64,000 nucleotides of DNA from JADGNZ01 sp963715895. Its GTDB lineage: Bacteria; Acidobacteriota; Thermoanaerobaculia; Gp7-AA8. Below, piece after piece: positions 37,083 to 45,880 of the stretch (positions within the stretch are counted from its first letter, which is position 1; each line of letters starts with the position of its first letter). The notes under the pieces are model-generated. The model ran no database searches, was not told the origin of the DNA, and saw only the letters and a program-made list of their open reading frames with translations. The stretch is taken from the NCBI GenBank assembly GCA_963715895.1, contig OY970284.1:6014001-6078000 (forward strand), given 5' to 3'. A program made the position numbers and the translations under genes.

Positions 37083-38429
37083 CTAACCGGATGGTGGGAC
37101 GAAGAGGAGGTCAGGCTGCCGGTCCAGCCGCTGTACGAACGAACGGACGTGCTGAACCGTCTCTACGCGGATGCTTCCCTGAGCGGCTGCCTCTTTGAGA
37201 AACGCCGCTGCCGTCAGCGCCTGGCGGAGCCTGCCGGAGCGTCGGAAGTAACGCATGACCTCCGAGCAGAGCGACGCGATCTCGCCGGTTTTATTTACGA
37301 GCAAGAGCGACTCGATCAAGTCCAGCGTGATGTGCGCTGCCTCCTCGAGCAACGCTAATTCTTCCGAGGCCTTCCTGACCGTGCGAAACTGCACGATCGA
37401 CTCTTCAAAATGACCCTTGACCCGTGACAGGACGCCGAGCATCCAATCAGTTCGCACCAGCTCCGTTCTCATGCCTCGTTCCTCGAAAATCCGTCGGGCA
37501 TCGAGTAGTAACGGTGTGGCGTGCGTCGCATCTGCCAACTCTAGAAAACAGGTCGCAAGGTTGTAGGAATGGCGTGCCAATCCAATCGCGTCATCATTCG
37601 ATTCCGCATATGCACGCAACTGTTCGAAAGCCGCTGCCGCTTGAGCGAACTCTCGCCGGTAAGACAGAACACCAGCCTCCACCGCGCGTGCCCGCATCCA
37701 CCCTTGTGTATCACCATGTGCGGCAAAGAGCCTGGCGCTCTCCGCCGCGTGCCGGGTCGCCTCATCGAGACGGTCCATGTACATCAGCACCGAGGCCCGG
37801 ATGTAGGCGATGTTGCCGAGCTCGAAGGCGTTCCGCCCGAGACCGGACAGCTCCCGTTCGGCGTGATCGAGAGCATCGAGGGCGGCGGGGTATTCGGCGA
37901 GAAACCGGAGCGCATTGGCGCGTTCCTTCCAAGCCAGGCCGCGTAGCGTGTGCACGGTGTCGGCGGGATAATCGGCGGTTGAAAGCTGATCGACGATGGC
38001 CATCGCCACATCAGCCAGATTGCGTGCGTGAAGCGGGTTGCGCTCACACGCGGCGTTCGCCGCCTCGGACAGGACGCGTACGGCGCCGGTGGTCCGGTAC
38101 TCCGGAAGGCGTTCGGCCCGCTCGAGGATGAAGCCAACGGCATCCGCCAGGAGCGGCCCGAACGCCTCGCGAGCCTCGTCGTACTCCTGCTGACAGCGTG
38201 CCGCGAACTCCAGCACCGCGCTTTTCCGGTCGATGCCGCCGGCCTCCGCCTCCGTGGCATCCCACACACCAGGAGCGGTCAGGGCCTCGAGAAACGTGGT
38301 CATGCGGCGGAAGTTCGTCTGACACTCTTCGCACTCCGTCAGGTGCACGGCGATCGCGTCCGATTCGTGGACGTCGCCGCCACCGGACAGGATGTACGCC
38401 GCGAGCAGGTCTTCATGGATGTGGCTCAT
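37083..38429 (-). CDS. Anti-sigma-type zinc-finger protein fused to TPR repeats
   Basis: 448 residues, start at 38429 in an ATGA overlap with the sigma gene. The N-terminus carries a ZAS-like zinc finger (H...HLTECEEC, residues ~25-42), which in anti-sigma factors holds the sigma factor. The rest (from ~85) is helical with TPR-like repeats (ERANALRFLAEYPAALDALDHAERE, abridged; SYNLATCFLELADATHATPLL). No membrane span, so it is cytoplasmic. TPR arrays bind peptides in RRNPP quorum-sensing receptors. With exported peptides encoded next door, a peptide-sensing anti-sigma factor is an attractive but unproven reading. Confidence 0.82.
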   Translation of the reverse strand: MSHIHEDLLAAYILSGGGDVHESDAIAVHLTECEECQTNFRRMTTFLEALTAPGVWDATEAEAGGIDRKSAVLEFAARCQQEYDEAREAFGPLLADAVGFILERAERLPEYRTTGAVRVLSEAANAACERNPLHARNLADVAMAIVDQLSTADYPADTVHTLRGLAWKERANALRFLAEYPAALDALDHAERELSGLGRNAFELGNIAYIRASVLMYMDRLDEATRHAAESARLFAAHGDTQGWMRARAVEAGVLSYRREFAQAAAAFEQLRAYAESNDDAIGLARHSYNLATCFLELADATHATPLLLDARRIFEERGMRTELVRTDWMLGVLSRVKGHFEESIVQFRTVRKASEELALLEEAAHITLDLIESLLLVNKTGEIASLCSEVMRYFRRSGRLRQALTAAAFLKEAAAQGSIRVETVQHVRSFVQRLDRQPDLLFVPPSG

Positions 38430-39013
38430 GACGTTACCCGCGTGATCGACTCGAAGATGACGCGTGCCGCCTTGCGGCAATGGTGAAGAAGCTGGCGGAC
38501 GTAAAGCGGCGCGACGTCGAGCTCCGCGGCCACATCGCGCATCGACTTTCCTTCATAGTGAAAGCAGCGCAGAGCATCGCGGCATCGCGGCCGCAGCCGG
38601 GCCAGCGTCTCCGCCATCGCCAGGCGAACGGCGATGGTGTCGGACATCAGCGTTTCATCGGCCGCGCTTTCGCTCTCCACATCGACGTCGCAAAAGACCG
38701 TCTGCTCGCGCTGACGCTTCCGCCAGTATTCGAGGCATTCGTTCCTCACCGCCCCTCGAAAGTAGGGCTTCAACTCGCCGCGCACGACGCCGGGGTTGGT
38801 GAAGTAGTGCATGAAGATGTCGTGCACGATGGACTCGGCGTCTGCGAATGGAACGCGGAAATCGCGCACGGCAATCAGCCGCATCAACCGCACATGGCTC
38901 TCGTAAACCTCGGCGAACGCCTCCTGCCCCGTCAACGGGCGCGGGAGAGGCTGCACGCAGGGAAGCGGAGGCAACGGATTCGAGTGGCCGGGCGGAGTCA
39001 GATCGGTGGGCAT
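38426..39013 (-). CDS. ECF-type RNA polymerase sigma factor
   Basis: 195 residues with region 2 (YESHVRLMRLIAVRDFRVPF, DAESIVHDIFMHYF) and region 4 helix-turn-helix (ALRCFHYEGKSMRDVAAELD, VAPLYVRQLLHHCRKAAR). Proline-rich N-terminal tail. It directs RNA polymerase to its own promoter set and is presumably held by the overlapping zinc-finger/TPR protein. A 17-copy 21-bp repeat lies 50 bp upstream, where its promoter should be. Confidence 0.9.
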   Translation of the reverse strand: MPTDLTPPGHSNPLPPLPCVQPLPRPLTGQEAFAEVYESHVRLMRLIAVRDFRVPFADAESIVHDIFMHYFTNPGVVRGELKPYFRGAVRNECLEYWRKRQREQTVFCDVDVESESAADETLMSDTIAVRLAMAETLARLRPRCRDALRCFHYEGKSMRDVAAELDVAPLYVRQLLHHCRKAARVIFESITRVTS

Positions 39014-39063
39014 ACCTTTCGAGTATGCGGCTGCTTACGCACCTAATGCAAGAAAACAAGAAC

Positions 39064-39410
39064 TTGTTGACCGCAAAAACCCGATTGTTGACGCCAACAC
39101 CCGTTGGTTGACGTGAACCCGGACGCTGTTGACCTCACCGCCAGACTTGTTGACGGCAACACCAGACCTGTTGCCGGCAACTCCGGGATTGTTGACCACA
39201 ACTCCGAACCTGTTCACCGCAGCTCTGGGCTTGTTGACCGAGACTCCAAACTTGTTGACGGCAACTCCGAATCTGTTGACGTCAACAAAATTTTGTTGAC
39301 GTCAACTCGGAACTTGTTGGCGGCAACTGGGAACTTATTGGCGACAACAAGGAACTTGTTGGTGGCAACTCAGGTCTTCTTGACACCAACTCCGAACTGT
39401 TGACAGCACC
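39064..39410. repeat. Degenerate 21-bp tandem repeat, about 17 copies
   Basis: GTTGAC-type cores start at 39066, 39087, 39107, 39128, 39149 and so on to 39399, spaced 21 bp with three 20-bp steps. The unit is roughly ACTCCGAACTTGTTGACGGCA. Two neighbouring copies form the palindrome GTTGACGTCAAC. The 21-bp spacing is two helical turns, so cores face one side of the DNA. It lies upstream of the ECF sigma gene. A frame through it translates as heptads but starts at TTG, lacks a ribosome site and cannot be supported as a gene. 39411-39611 holds nothing else clear. Confidence 0.92.
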
Positions 39411-39611
39411 AAAAGGGGTCTTGGCCGGCGCACGATCCTGTGGCCGGAAGCCGCGACTCGACATCATTCGGTTACTTTTTACCGGGCTGATGCGTCTAAG
39501 TAGATGAACACCAATAGGGTTCCCGGCTGCCAGCGCGTCGCTGGCGGCATAGCTCATCCAAGTAGAAGTGTCGGAAGTCCCAACCCATGCGCGTGACTAT
39601 TGGAGATTCGT

Positions 39612-40400
39612 ATGGACAACAAGACGAGTGTTAAACGCAGCAGGACTCCTCAACCAACCGGCAGACGCGTTCGCGGCAACGCACCCGCCGGCAAACGTGG
39701 CGCATCAGCTCATCCCTCGGCTACGGGAAAGAGCGTCAGCCAGGCGTCACGCCGAGGCCTCACGGCCGCTGGCGATCCGTCCACCCCGCCGCCAGAGGTC
39801 ACACCCGAGGAACTGGCGGTGTCGTTCATCGCCATGATCGATCAGTTCCAGGCACAGATCCCCAACTTCCAGCATCACGATCCGAGTGACATCCGCCGTG
39901 TGGCGGCGATCGCCCGCTTCGCTCCCGACCTGATCGTGCCGACCATCGCCACGACCACATCGTTCGCCCCGGCAGCCCAGCGCAACCTCTTCGCTGTCGA
40001 AGCAAACCAGCTGGCCATCCGCAGGCAGAACGCCTTTCAACCGGTTATCCAGCGTCTCAGCGCGCTGACCGACGGGCTGCAGTTCACCGTCAATAACGAC
40101 CTGGCCGAGGCGGGAGCGCAGGCTCTCGACGTCTACACGTGGGCCAAGGCCTACGCCAGGCGTCCCGATGCCACCGCTCTCCGTCCGTATGTTGCCGCGA
40201 TGTCGCACGTGGTGAAGAAGGTCATCAATCACCGCAAGCCGAAATCATCGACGGCGCCGGCTCCGTCACCCGCCCCTGCTCCACTGCCGCAAGGTGGGCA
40301 GGGACTTCTCGCTCCAACCTTCGTTCCTGCCGATCGCACCGGCGAAGATGAGTTTCCCGATCGCATCAACAAAGCGTTGGACAGGGCGATGAAGGATTAG
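39612..40400 (+). CDS. Hypothetical protein with basic N-terminus and proline-rich C-terminus
   Basis: 262 residues. Residues 1-60 are basic and low complexity, a helical core follows (PEELAVSFIAMIDQFQAQIP, abridged; DVYTWAKAYARRPDATALRPY), then a Pro/Ala linker and a short acidic-basic tail. No family recognised; resembles small DNA- or surface-associated proteins of unknown role found widely in Acidobacteriota. GGAG is 7 bp before the ATG and an intrinsic terminator follows, so it is a single-gene unit. Confidence 0.72.
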   Translation: MDNKTSVKRSRTPQPTGRRVRGNAPAGKRGASAHPSATGKSVSQASRRGLTAAGDPSTPPPEVTPEELAVSFIAMIDQFQAQIPNFQHHDPSDIRRVAAIARFAPDLIVPTIATTTSFAPAAQRNLFAVEANQLAIRRQNAFQPVIQRLSALTDGLQFTVNNDLAEAGAQALDVYTWAKAYARRPDATALRPYVAAMSHVVKKVINHRKPKSSTAPAPSPAPAPLPQGGQGLLAPTFVPADRTGEDEFPDRINKALDRAMKD

Positions 40401-40423
40401 TCGTTCGCTTTCTCTTTGTACAA

Positions 40424-40449
40424 CGGCCACCCGCAAGGGTGGCCGTTTT
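40424..40449 (+). terminator. Intrinsic terminator
   Basis: CGGCCACCC - GCAA - GGGTGGCCG then TTTTGTTG. Same hairpin as at 22041-22067 with one loop change. Confidence 0.88.
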
Positions 40450-40493
40450 GTTGCACGATGAATCTTGAAACCCCACGAACGAAGGAGTCGGAG

Positions 40494-41126
40494 ATGGACA
40501 TCGGCATCATCGGCGCAGGCAACATCGGCGGAACGACAGCACGGCTTTTCATCGACGCCGGACACAACGTCGCCATCAGCAACTCCCGCGGCCCCGATAC
40601 ACTTCGCGATCTCGTCGCCCGCCTCGGCCCGGGCGCCCGCGCGGTGACCGCGGCCGAAGCGGCTCGTTTCGGAGAGGTCGTTCTGGTCGCCATCCCGCTG
40701 AAGGACTACACCGCTCTTCCGGCGGACGACCTCCAAGGCAAGATCGTCGTCGACGCCATGAATTACTACCCCGGCCGCGACGGCCACTACCCCCGCCTCG
40801 ATTCCGGCGAGACCACTTCCAGCGAGATGCTGGCCGCCCACCTCCCCGGCTCCCGCGTCGTCAAAGCCTTCAACACGATCTGGTCCGAGCACCTCAAGAG
40901 CAAAGGCAACAAGACCGCGCCCGTTGAGAAGCGCCGCGCCATCTTCATCTCCGGCGACGATCCGGAGGCCAAAGCCATCGTTTCGAAGCTCATCGAAGAC
41001 ATCGGCTTCGGATCCTACGACCTCGGATCCCTTCACGACAGCCACAAGCAGCAGCCGGATTCCGCGGTGTACAACCGCGACGTGACGGTGGCCGAAGCGC
41101 GGGAGATCGTGACCGGGATTACGTGA
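40494..41126 (+). CDS. NADPH-dependent F420-reductase-like oxidoreductase
   Basis: 210 residues with a Rossmann dinucleotide site at the very start (MDIGIIGAGNIGG), NSRGPDTL for NADP phosphate recognition, and VVDAMNYYPGRDG plus VVKAFNTIWSEHL, the signature of the F420-dependent NADP oxidoreductase family (NADP_oxidored / COG2085). In bacteria without F420 such proteins act on unknown substrates. GAAGGAG before the ATG. Single gene, between the terminator and a convergent module. Confidence 0.87.
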   Translation: MDIGIIGAGNIGGTTARLFIDAGHNVAISNSRGPDTLRDLVARLGPGARAVTAAEAARFGEVVLVAIPLKDYTALPADDLQGKIVVDAMNYYPGRDGHYPRLDSGETTSSEMLAAHLPGSRVVKAFNTIWSEHLKSKGNKTAPVEKRRAIFISGDDPEAKAIVSKLIEDIGFGSYDLGSLHDSHKQQPDSAVYNRDVTVAEAREIVTGIT

Positions 41127-41141
41127 TCGCCATTTTCCCCG

Positions 41142-41564
41142 TCAGGGCGCGCTGGGGTCGAAAAGAATCAGCCTGCACCTTGAAGTGATGGCCAGCGCCC
41201 GCTCGATTTGTGCGGCTTTCTGAAGCACCGGATCTGCCTCGTTGACCGGCCAGCCGACGATGTTTGCGTGCAACGGCGGAGGTTCTTCGGCAATGACGTC
41301 GAGCTTTGCCGAGCGAACCACGGCAGCTTTGCAGACCGCGGCTCCGTGAACGGTAACGTCCGGTCTTCGATCGCGAGCGATCTGAATCAAGTTCGCGCCC
41401 GGCTCGCCATCGTGGCGGAAGACCGACGTTGTCATCTGAGCCTTCCGATTCGGCAGAAACGCCGCCGGTTTCACCGTCGTGGCATTGAAGTACGACGACG
41501 ATGTAAGAAAGCGCGCCAGCGCCTCCTCGTCGGCGACGATCTCAGGCAGCCCGGACGGAAGCAT
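41142..41564 (-). CDS. Third gene of TIGR04255-linked module, unknown function
   Basis: 140 residues: a helical N-terminus (EALARFLTSSSYFNA), strands (PAAFLPNRKAQMTTSVFRHD) and a conserved-looking core (VHGAAVCKAAVVRSAKLDVI, then AEEPPPLHANIVGWP). I recall proteins of this type beside the next gene but know no function. Overlaps the previous gene by 23 bp. Possibly a toxin, nuclease or defence effector; no catalytic motif can be claimed. Confidence 0.7.
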   Translation of the reverse strand: MLPSGLPEIVADEEALARFLTSSSYFNATTVKPAAFLPNRKAQMTTSVFRHDGEPGANLIQIARDRRPDVTVHGAAVCKAAVVRSAKLDVIAEEPPPLHANIVGWPVNEADPVLQKAAQIERALAITSRCRLILFDPSAP

Positions 41565-42057
41565 GGCCCATCGTCTCGCGGATCCTCTCGAGTATGAGTG
41601 ATGGAATCCTCTCACCGTCGAACCGCGCCACAGCGTGACCCTGATCAGTCCCGTCCAGCCAGGCAAACGCCAGCCGATCGCTCACGCCGATGCTGATCGA
41701 AAGGACGCGGCTGCGAGAGTAGACCCAGTCGAGAGAAATCGACCCGTCTGGTTCTGGTGCGACTTCAGGTACAGGAACGCTGCCCGGCAATGCGTGGATG
41801 AAAGCGATGGTTCGATCAGTAGCTAGCGCGGATACCGGCTCGGCTCCTTCACCGTCCCAGTCGGATTGGCCGTGCTTCGCTGCAACAGCGAGAACCTCGG
41901 AAACGGCTTCTGTCCTCAGTCCGAACAACGCGATCGACAGGTGCATCGACTCCATCGCCGCTGATACCGATCGGCGAATGGTGTCTGCCTCCGGCGAAAC
42001 CGCAGTTCCATCGCCGTAGTCGGCCAAGGCGTCTCTTAGCGAAACAGGTTCAGGCAT
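41542..42057 (-). CDS. Second gene of TIGR04255-linked module, unknown function
   Basis: 171 residues with SDWDGEGAEPVSALATDRTI, a short motif common in small proteins of plasmid and defence-like loci, then PEPDGSISLDWVYSRSRVLSI and DRLAFAWLDG (a beta-rich half). Overlaps its neighbours by 22 and 23 bp, so the three proteins are made in fixed ratio. No function known to me. Confidence 0.7.
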   Translation of the reverse strand: MPEPVSLRDALADYGDGTAVSPEADTIRRSVSAAMESMHLSIALFGLRTEAVSEVLAVAAKHGQSDWDGEGAEPVSALATDRTIAFIHALPGSVPVPEVAPEPDGSISLDWVYSRSRVLSISIGVSDRLAFAWLDGTDQGHAVARFDGERIPSLILERIRETMGHASVRAA

Positions 42058-42803
42058 CGTTCAGTCAAACTACTCCAGAAAATCGCGTTCGCCATCCGGC
42101 GCAAAGCAAGGATCGCAGCCTCGATATTCTCCCATACCTGCGGATCGGATGATTGGCGATAACTGCCAGCGATGTCGAGAATAACGGGCAGAGGTTGATT
42201 CTCGCGTAACCACGGCAGCTTCTCAATCTCATCTATGACCATCCGGACTTTGACTTCGTTACCGGTGACGTCCTCGACCGCTGAGTACTCGTTCAGAACT
42301 GAGGTAAATTTCAATGCAATCTCATCCGGCAATTCTGAACCCAAGTGCAAGTATTCATCAAGATTGATGATGCCCTCGCCGGAGGGAAGAAAGATGCGAT
42401 TGATGTATCGCAACCCGATGCGCCGGACGGTCACGGGCGAGACCAGATCAACGAAGATTCGCCATGTCCGTTTGATCTCGGGGAGATACTCGTCAAGATT
42501 CGTATACGGCTTGAAACGATTGAATGAAAAACCGTCCCGTCTGAGCTGCACGAGCTGAGGTCCCTCACCGAGTAACTGGAAGGCATAGGTTGCTTCACGG
42601 ATATTGAGCTGCTCGTGGGAATCTCCCGAGCGGGGCAACGGGCGAAGTATTCGTCGAAAACCTGGGTATTGATCTGAGTAGCACTCCCTCGCCCGCTGCT
42701 CCAAGTCTGCAATCTCGAGATCGGCAGGCAGATCGCAGTCGATGTCTACCACCATCTCGACGATCGGCGGACGGGCCAAGCTTAACGGGCTAGTGGGAGT
42801 CAT
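42036..42803 (-). CDS. TIGR04255-family protein
   Basis: 255 residues. The order PPIVEMVVDIDCDLP - QLVQLRRDGFSFNRFKPY - WRIFVDLVSPVTVRRIGLRY - INRIFLPS matches the sporadically distributed TIGR04255 family. Members are patchy across bacteria and archaea and often sit in mobile or defence-like settings; the function is unknown. Leads a tightly overlapping three-gene operon. Confidence 0.82.
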   Translation of the reverse strand: MTPTSPLSLARPPIVEMVVDIDCDLPADLEIADLEQRARECYSDQYPGFRRILRPLPRSGDSHEQLNIREATYAFQLLGEGPQLVQLRRDGFSFNRFKPYTNLDEYLPEIKRTWRIFVDLVSPVTVRRIGLRYINRIFLPSGEGIINLDEYLHLGSELPDEIALKFTSVLNEYSAVEDVTGNEVKVRMVIDEIEKLPWLRENQPLPVILDIAGSYRQSSDPQVWENIEAAILALRRMANAIFWSSLTERCLNLFR

Positions 42804-42912
42804 CGATCACCGAAACCTCATGACCCGCATGATATGTGACACGCGAAGTATCGCCGACTAGGTGATCCGGCGCACGTTGCCCTCGCCATTCGAGGCAAAT
42901 AATTACTACCTC

Positions 42913-45069
42913 ATGAAAACCCTCCTCCTCGCCGCGGTCCTCTCGAATCCGATTCTTTTCGTCACCCAGGTGCCGGTGCCCGGCGACTTCACCAGCGTCG
43001 CCTCGACCTTCGGCAATCAGATCCCCACCGTGCAGCAGGCGCCCCGCGGCGGCGACCTCTGGATTCGCTATCCCGACGGCACGACGAAGAACCTCACACG
43101 CGCGGCCGGCTTCGGGACGAGCGGGATGCAGGGAGCGAACGCGATCGCGGTGCGCGAGCCGTCCGTCCACTGGAGCGGTACCAAGGCGCTGTTCAGCATG
43201 GTCATCGGCGCGCCGAAGCAGCAGTACGTTTGGGAGGACTACGTTTGGCAGATCTACGAGATCACCGGACTCGGCGAAACCGATACGCCGGTCATCCATA
43301 AGATCGCCAATCAACCGGCGGGCTACAACAACGTCAGCCCCTTCTACGGCACCGACGATCGCATCCTTTTCACCTCCGATCGGCCGCGCGGCGGAGAGCC
43401 GCACCTCTATCCGCAGCTCGATGAGTACGAGGAGGCGCCGACGGTCACGGGACTCTGGAGCCTCGATCCGAACGTTGCTTCAATGCAGGGCGACCTGCGC
43501 ATGCTCAATCACACGCCGTCGGGCCTCTTCTCGCCATCGATCGACAGCTTCGGCCGGGTGATCTTCACCCGCTGGGATCATCTGCAGCGCGATCAGCAGG
43601 CCGACACCGATGCCACCGAGGGAGGGACCTACGGGACCTTCGACTACGCCGACGAGTCGGCGGGCGCGGCGCGCGGCGCGGATGTCGAAGTCTTCCCCGA
43701 GCCTCGCAGCGCCCGCACCGATCTCCTGGCCGGGACGAACCTGGAGGGCAACAGCATCAATCACTTCTTTCCGTGGGAGATGAACGAAGACGGTACGTCG
43801 GAAGAGACGATGAATCACGTCGGCCGGCACGAGTTTCACAGCTACTTCGACAAGAGCATGAACGGCGACAGCGGCGTTCGCGAATTCATCGCCGCATCGA
43901 GCGGCCGGACCAATCCGAACGAGGTCGAAAACCTCCTGCAATTGCATGAGGACCCCACGCATCCCGGCGTCTACTTCGCCGTCGACGCGCCGGAGTTCCA
44001 GACGCACGCCTCCGGACAGATCGTCCGCTTCGGCGCGGCGCCGGGGCTGCCGGCCGACGCGATTGTCGTCACCTACATCACGCCACGATCGACGCGCGAC
44101 GTCATCGACGGCACCCCACCCGCGGATGCGTCAGGGCACTATCGCGATCCTCTCCCCCTCGCGGACGGCACGCTGCTGGCCGTGCATACGAGCGAGCTCC
44201 GAGGGGACAGCAACGACGGGACGCGCCCCGCGCCGACGTCGCGCTACGCGTTCCGCATCAGAACGCTCGTGTTGCAGAACGGCGTCTACGCACCGGGCGA
44301 TCTGTTGACGTCCGGCATTCAGGGGAGCGTTTCGTACTGGGATCCCGACGAGCTGGTGACGTGGTCAGGACCGATGTGGGAGCTGAATCCGGTTGAAGTG
44401 CGTGCGCGTCCGCGTCCCGCGCTCCGCACGACGCCCCTCGAGGAGCCGGAGGCGAAGATCTTTCGCGATGAAGGCGTCGATCCCGCCGCATTCCGCGCCA
44501 ACCTCGCCGCGCGCGGTCTGGCGCTGATCGTCAGCCGCAACGTCACCGCGCGCGATGCCGCCGACCAGCAGCAGCCGTACAACCTCCACGTGGCCGGGAG
44601 CAGCACGCAGAAGGCCACCGGCAGCGGCAAGGTTTACGACATCGCCCATCTCCAGCTTTTCCAGGCCGACCAGCTCCGCGGCCTCGGCGGCACCACATCG
44701 CCAAAAGCCGGACGCCGCGTGCTCGCCCGCACCATGCACGACGCCGCGGTGAAGAACCCGCCGACCACCGGGCCGGCCGGCAGCGTCCAGATCGCCGCCG
44801 ACGGCTCGATGGCCGCCCTCGTCCCCGCCCGCCGCGCCATGAGCTGGCAACTGACCGATGGCACCGGCACGCCCGTCGTCCGCGAACGTTACTGGCTGAC
44901 CTTCCAGCCCGGCGAAGTACGCGTCTGCAGCGCCTGCCACGGCGTCAACTCGCACGACCAACTCGGTGCCGTCGCTCCGCAGAATTCGCCCGAGGCGCTA
45001 CGGTCGATGCTGAAGTTCTGGAAGGCGTCGACGACTACGACACCGCGGCGGAGGGCGGCGGGAAAGTAG
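42913..45069 (+). CDS. Exported propeller-like protein with C-terminal c-haem site
   Basis: 718 residues. A short signal peptide (MKTLLLAAVLSNPILF) is followed by beta-propeller-like text (DDRILFTSDRPRGGEPHLYP, SIDSFGRVIFTRWDHLQRDQ) of the TolB/PD40 or HzsA type. One haem-binding CSACH lies near residue 674 (VRVCSACHGVNSHDQLG). The order propeller then a single CxxCH resembles hydrazine-synthase-alpha-like exported proteins of unknown role. Start at 42913 is chosen for the signal peptide. The next gene lies 150 bp downstream, so it is probably a separate transcript. Confidence 0.8.
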   Translation: MKTLLLAAVLSNPILFVTQVPVPGDFTSVASTFGNQIPTVQQAPRGGDLWIRYPDGTTKNLTRAAGFGTSGMQGANAIAVREPSVHWSGTKALFSMVIGAPKQQYVWEDYVWQIYEITGLGETDTPVIHKIANQPAGYNNVSPFYGTDDRILFTSDRPRGGEPHLYPQLDEYEEAPTVTGLWSLDPNVASMQGDLRMLNHTPSGLFSPSIDSFGRVIFTRWDHLQRDQQADTDATEGGTYGTFDYADESAGAARGADVEVFPEPRSARTDLLAGTNLEGNSINHFFPWEMNEDGTSEETMNHVGRHEFHSYFDKSMNGDSGVREFIAASSGRTNPNEVENLLQLHEDPTHPGVYFAVDAPEFQTHASGQIVRFGAAPGLPADAIVVTYITPRSTRDVIDGTPPADASGHYRDPLPLADGTLLAVHTSELRGDSNDGTRPAPTSRYAFRIRTLVLQNGVYAPGDLLTSGIQGSVSYWDPDELVTWSGPMWELNPVEVRARPRPALRTTPLEEPEAKIFRDEGVDPAAFRANLAARGLALIVSRNVTARDAADQQQPYNLHVAGSSTQKATGSGKVYDIAHLQLFQADQLRGLGGTTSPKAGRRVLARTMHDAAVKNPPTTGPAGSVQIAADGSMAALVPARRAMSWQLTDGTGTPVVRERYWLTFQPGEVRVCSACHGVNSHDQLGAVAPQNSPEALRSMLKFWKASTTTTPRRRAAGK

Positions 45070-45220
45070 CGATTACTCACCGATTCGCGGCCGGAGCGCT
45101 GGCTCGGCGGCGTCTCGCCGCTGATGTCGACTTCGTGGTTGAGTCGCCGCACACGAATTGGCGAACTGAACAAAGCCCGTTCCTTCATCCCAAATTCACA
45201 TCTCCCCATAAGCTGTAGCC

Positions 45221-45880
45221 GTGCGCCGCGTTCTCATCGTCGATGACGACCCTAAAGTGTGCGAGACGCTGGACCGATATCTCGCACATGCCGGGTACGT
45301 CACCGCCTCGGCGTTGGACGGCGCGAAGGCGTTGGAGGTGGTGCAGACCTTCGCGCCCGATCTGATCGTGCTCGATCTGATGCTGCCGCACATCGGAGGA
45401 TTGGAGATCTGCCGGATGCTGCGGGAGACGTCGGCCATCCCGATCATCATGCTGACGGCAAAGACGACGGAGCACGACAAGCTCACCGGCCTCTCGCTCG
45501 GGGCGGACGATTACCTGACCAAGCCCTTCAGTCCCCGCGAGCTGGTGGCGCGCGTCGAAGCCGTGCTGCGCCGCACGGGGACGGCCGGGAAGACGCCGCG
45601 CGTCATCGCTGGCGTATTGACCATCGATCCGGAGCGCTGCGAAGTAACGGTGGCCGGCGAGTCTGTCGCACTGACCGCCACCGAACTGCGTCTCCTGCTC
45701 TCGATGGCCCGCGCTCCCGGCCGCGTCTTCCGCCGCGATGAGCTGGCGCGCCTGGCACTCGGCGACGATTTCGAAGGGCTCGACCGGACCATCGATGCCC
45801 ACATCAAGAACCTGCGGCGGAAGGTGGGGGCCGAAATCATCGTCACCGTCTTCGGCATCGGCTACAAACTGGTGGCCTGA
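45221..45880 (+). CDS. OmpR-family response regulator
   Basis: 219 residues: receiver domain (RRVLIVDDDPKV, phospho-accepting Asp52 in VLDLMLPHIGG, LTKPF) and a winged-helix DNA-binding domain (LTATELRLLLSMARAPGRVF, DAHIKNLRRKVG). GTG start. Its stop overlaps the kinase ATG (TGATG). Target genes are unknown; the serine hydrolase gene downstream is a candidate. Confidence 0.94.
   Translation: MRRVLIVDDDPKVCETLDRYLAHAGYVTASALDGAKALEVVQTFAPDLIVLDLMLPHIGGLEICRMLRETSAIPIIMLTAKTTEHDKLTGLSLGADDYLTKPFSPRELVARVEAVLRRTGTAGKTPRVIAGVLTIDPERCEVTVAGESVALTATELRLLLSMARAPGRVFRRDELARLALGDDFEGLDRTIDAHIKNLRRKVGAEIIVTVFGIGYKLVA

Noticed and set aside
39104..39403. Heptad-repeat protein encoded by the 21-bp array
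   Set aside because: Only a TTG start, no ribosome site, array continues upstream of it, and 20-bp steps break phase. Repeat DNA explains it better.
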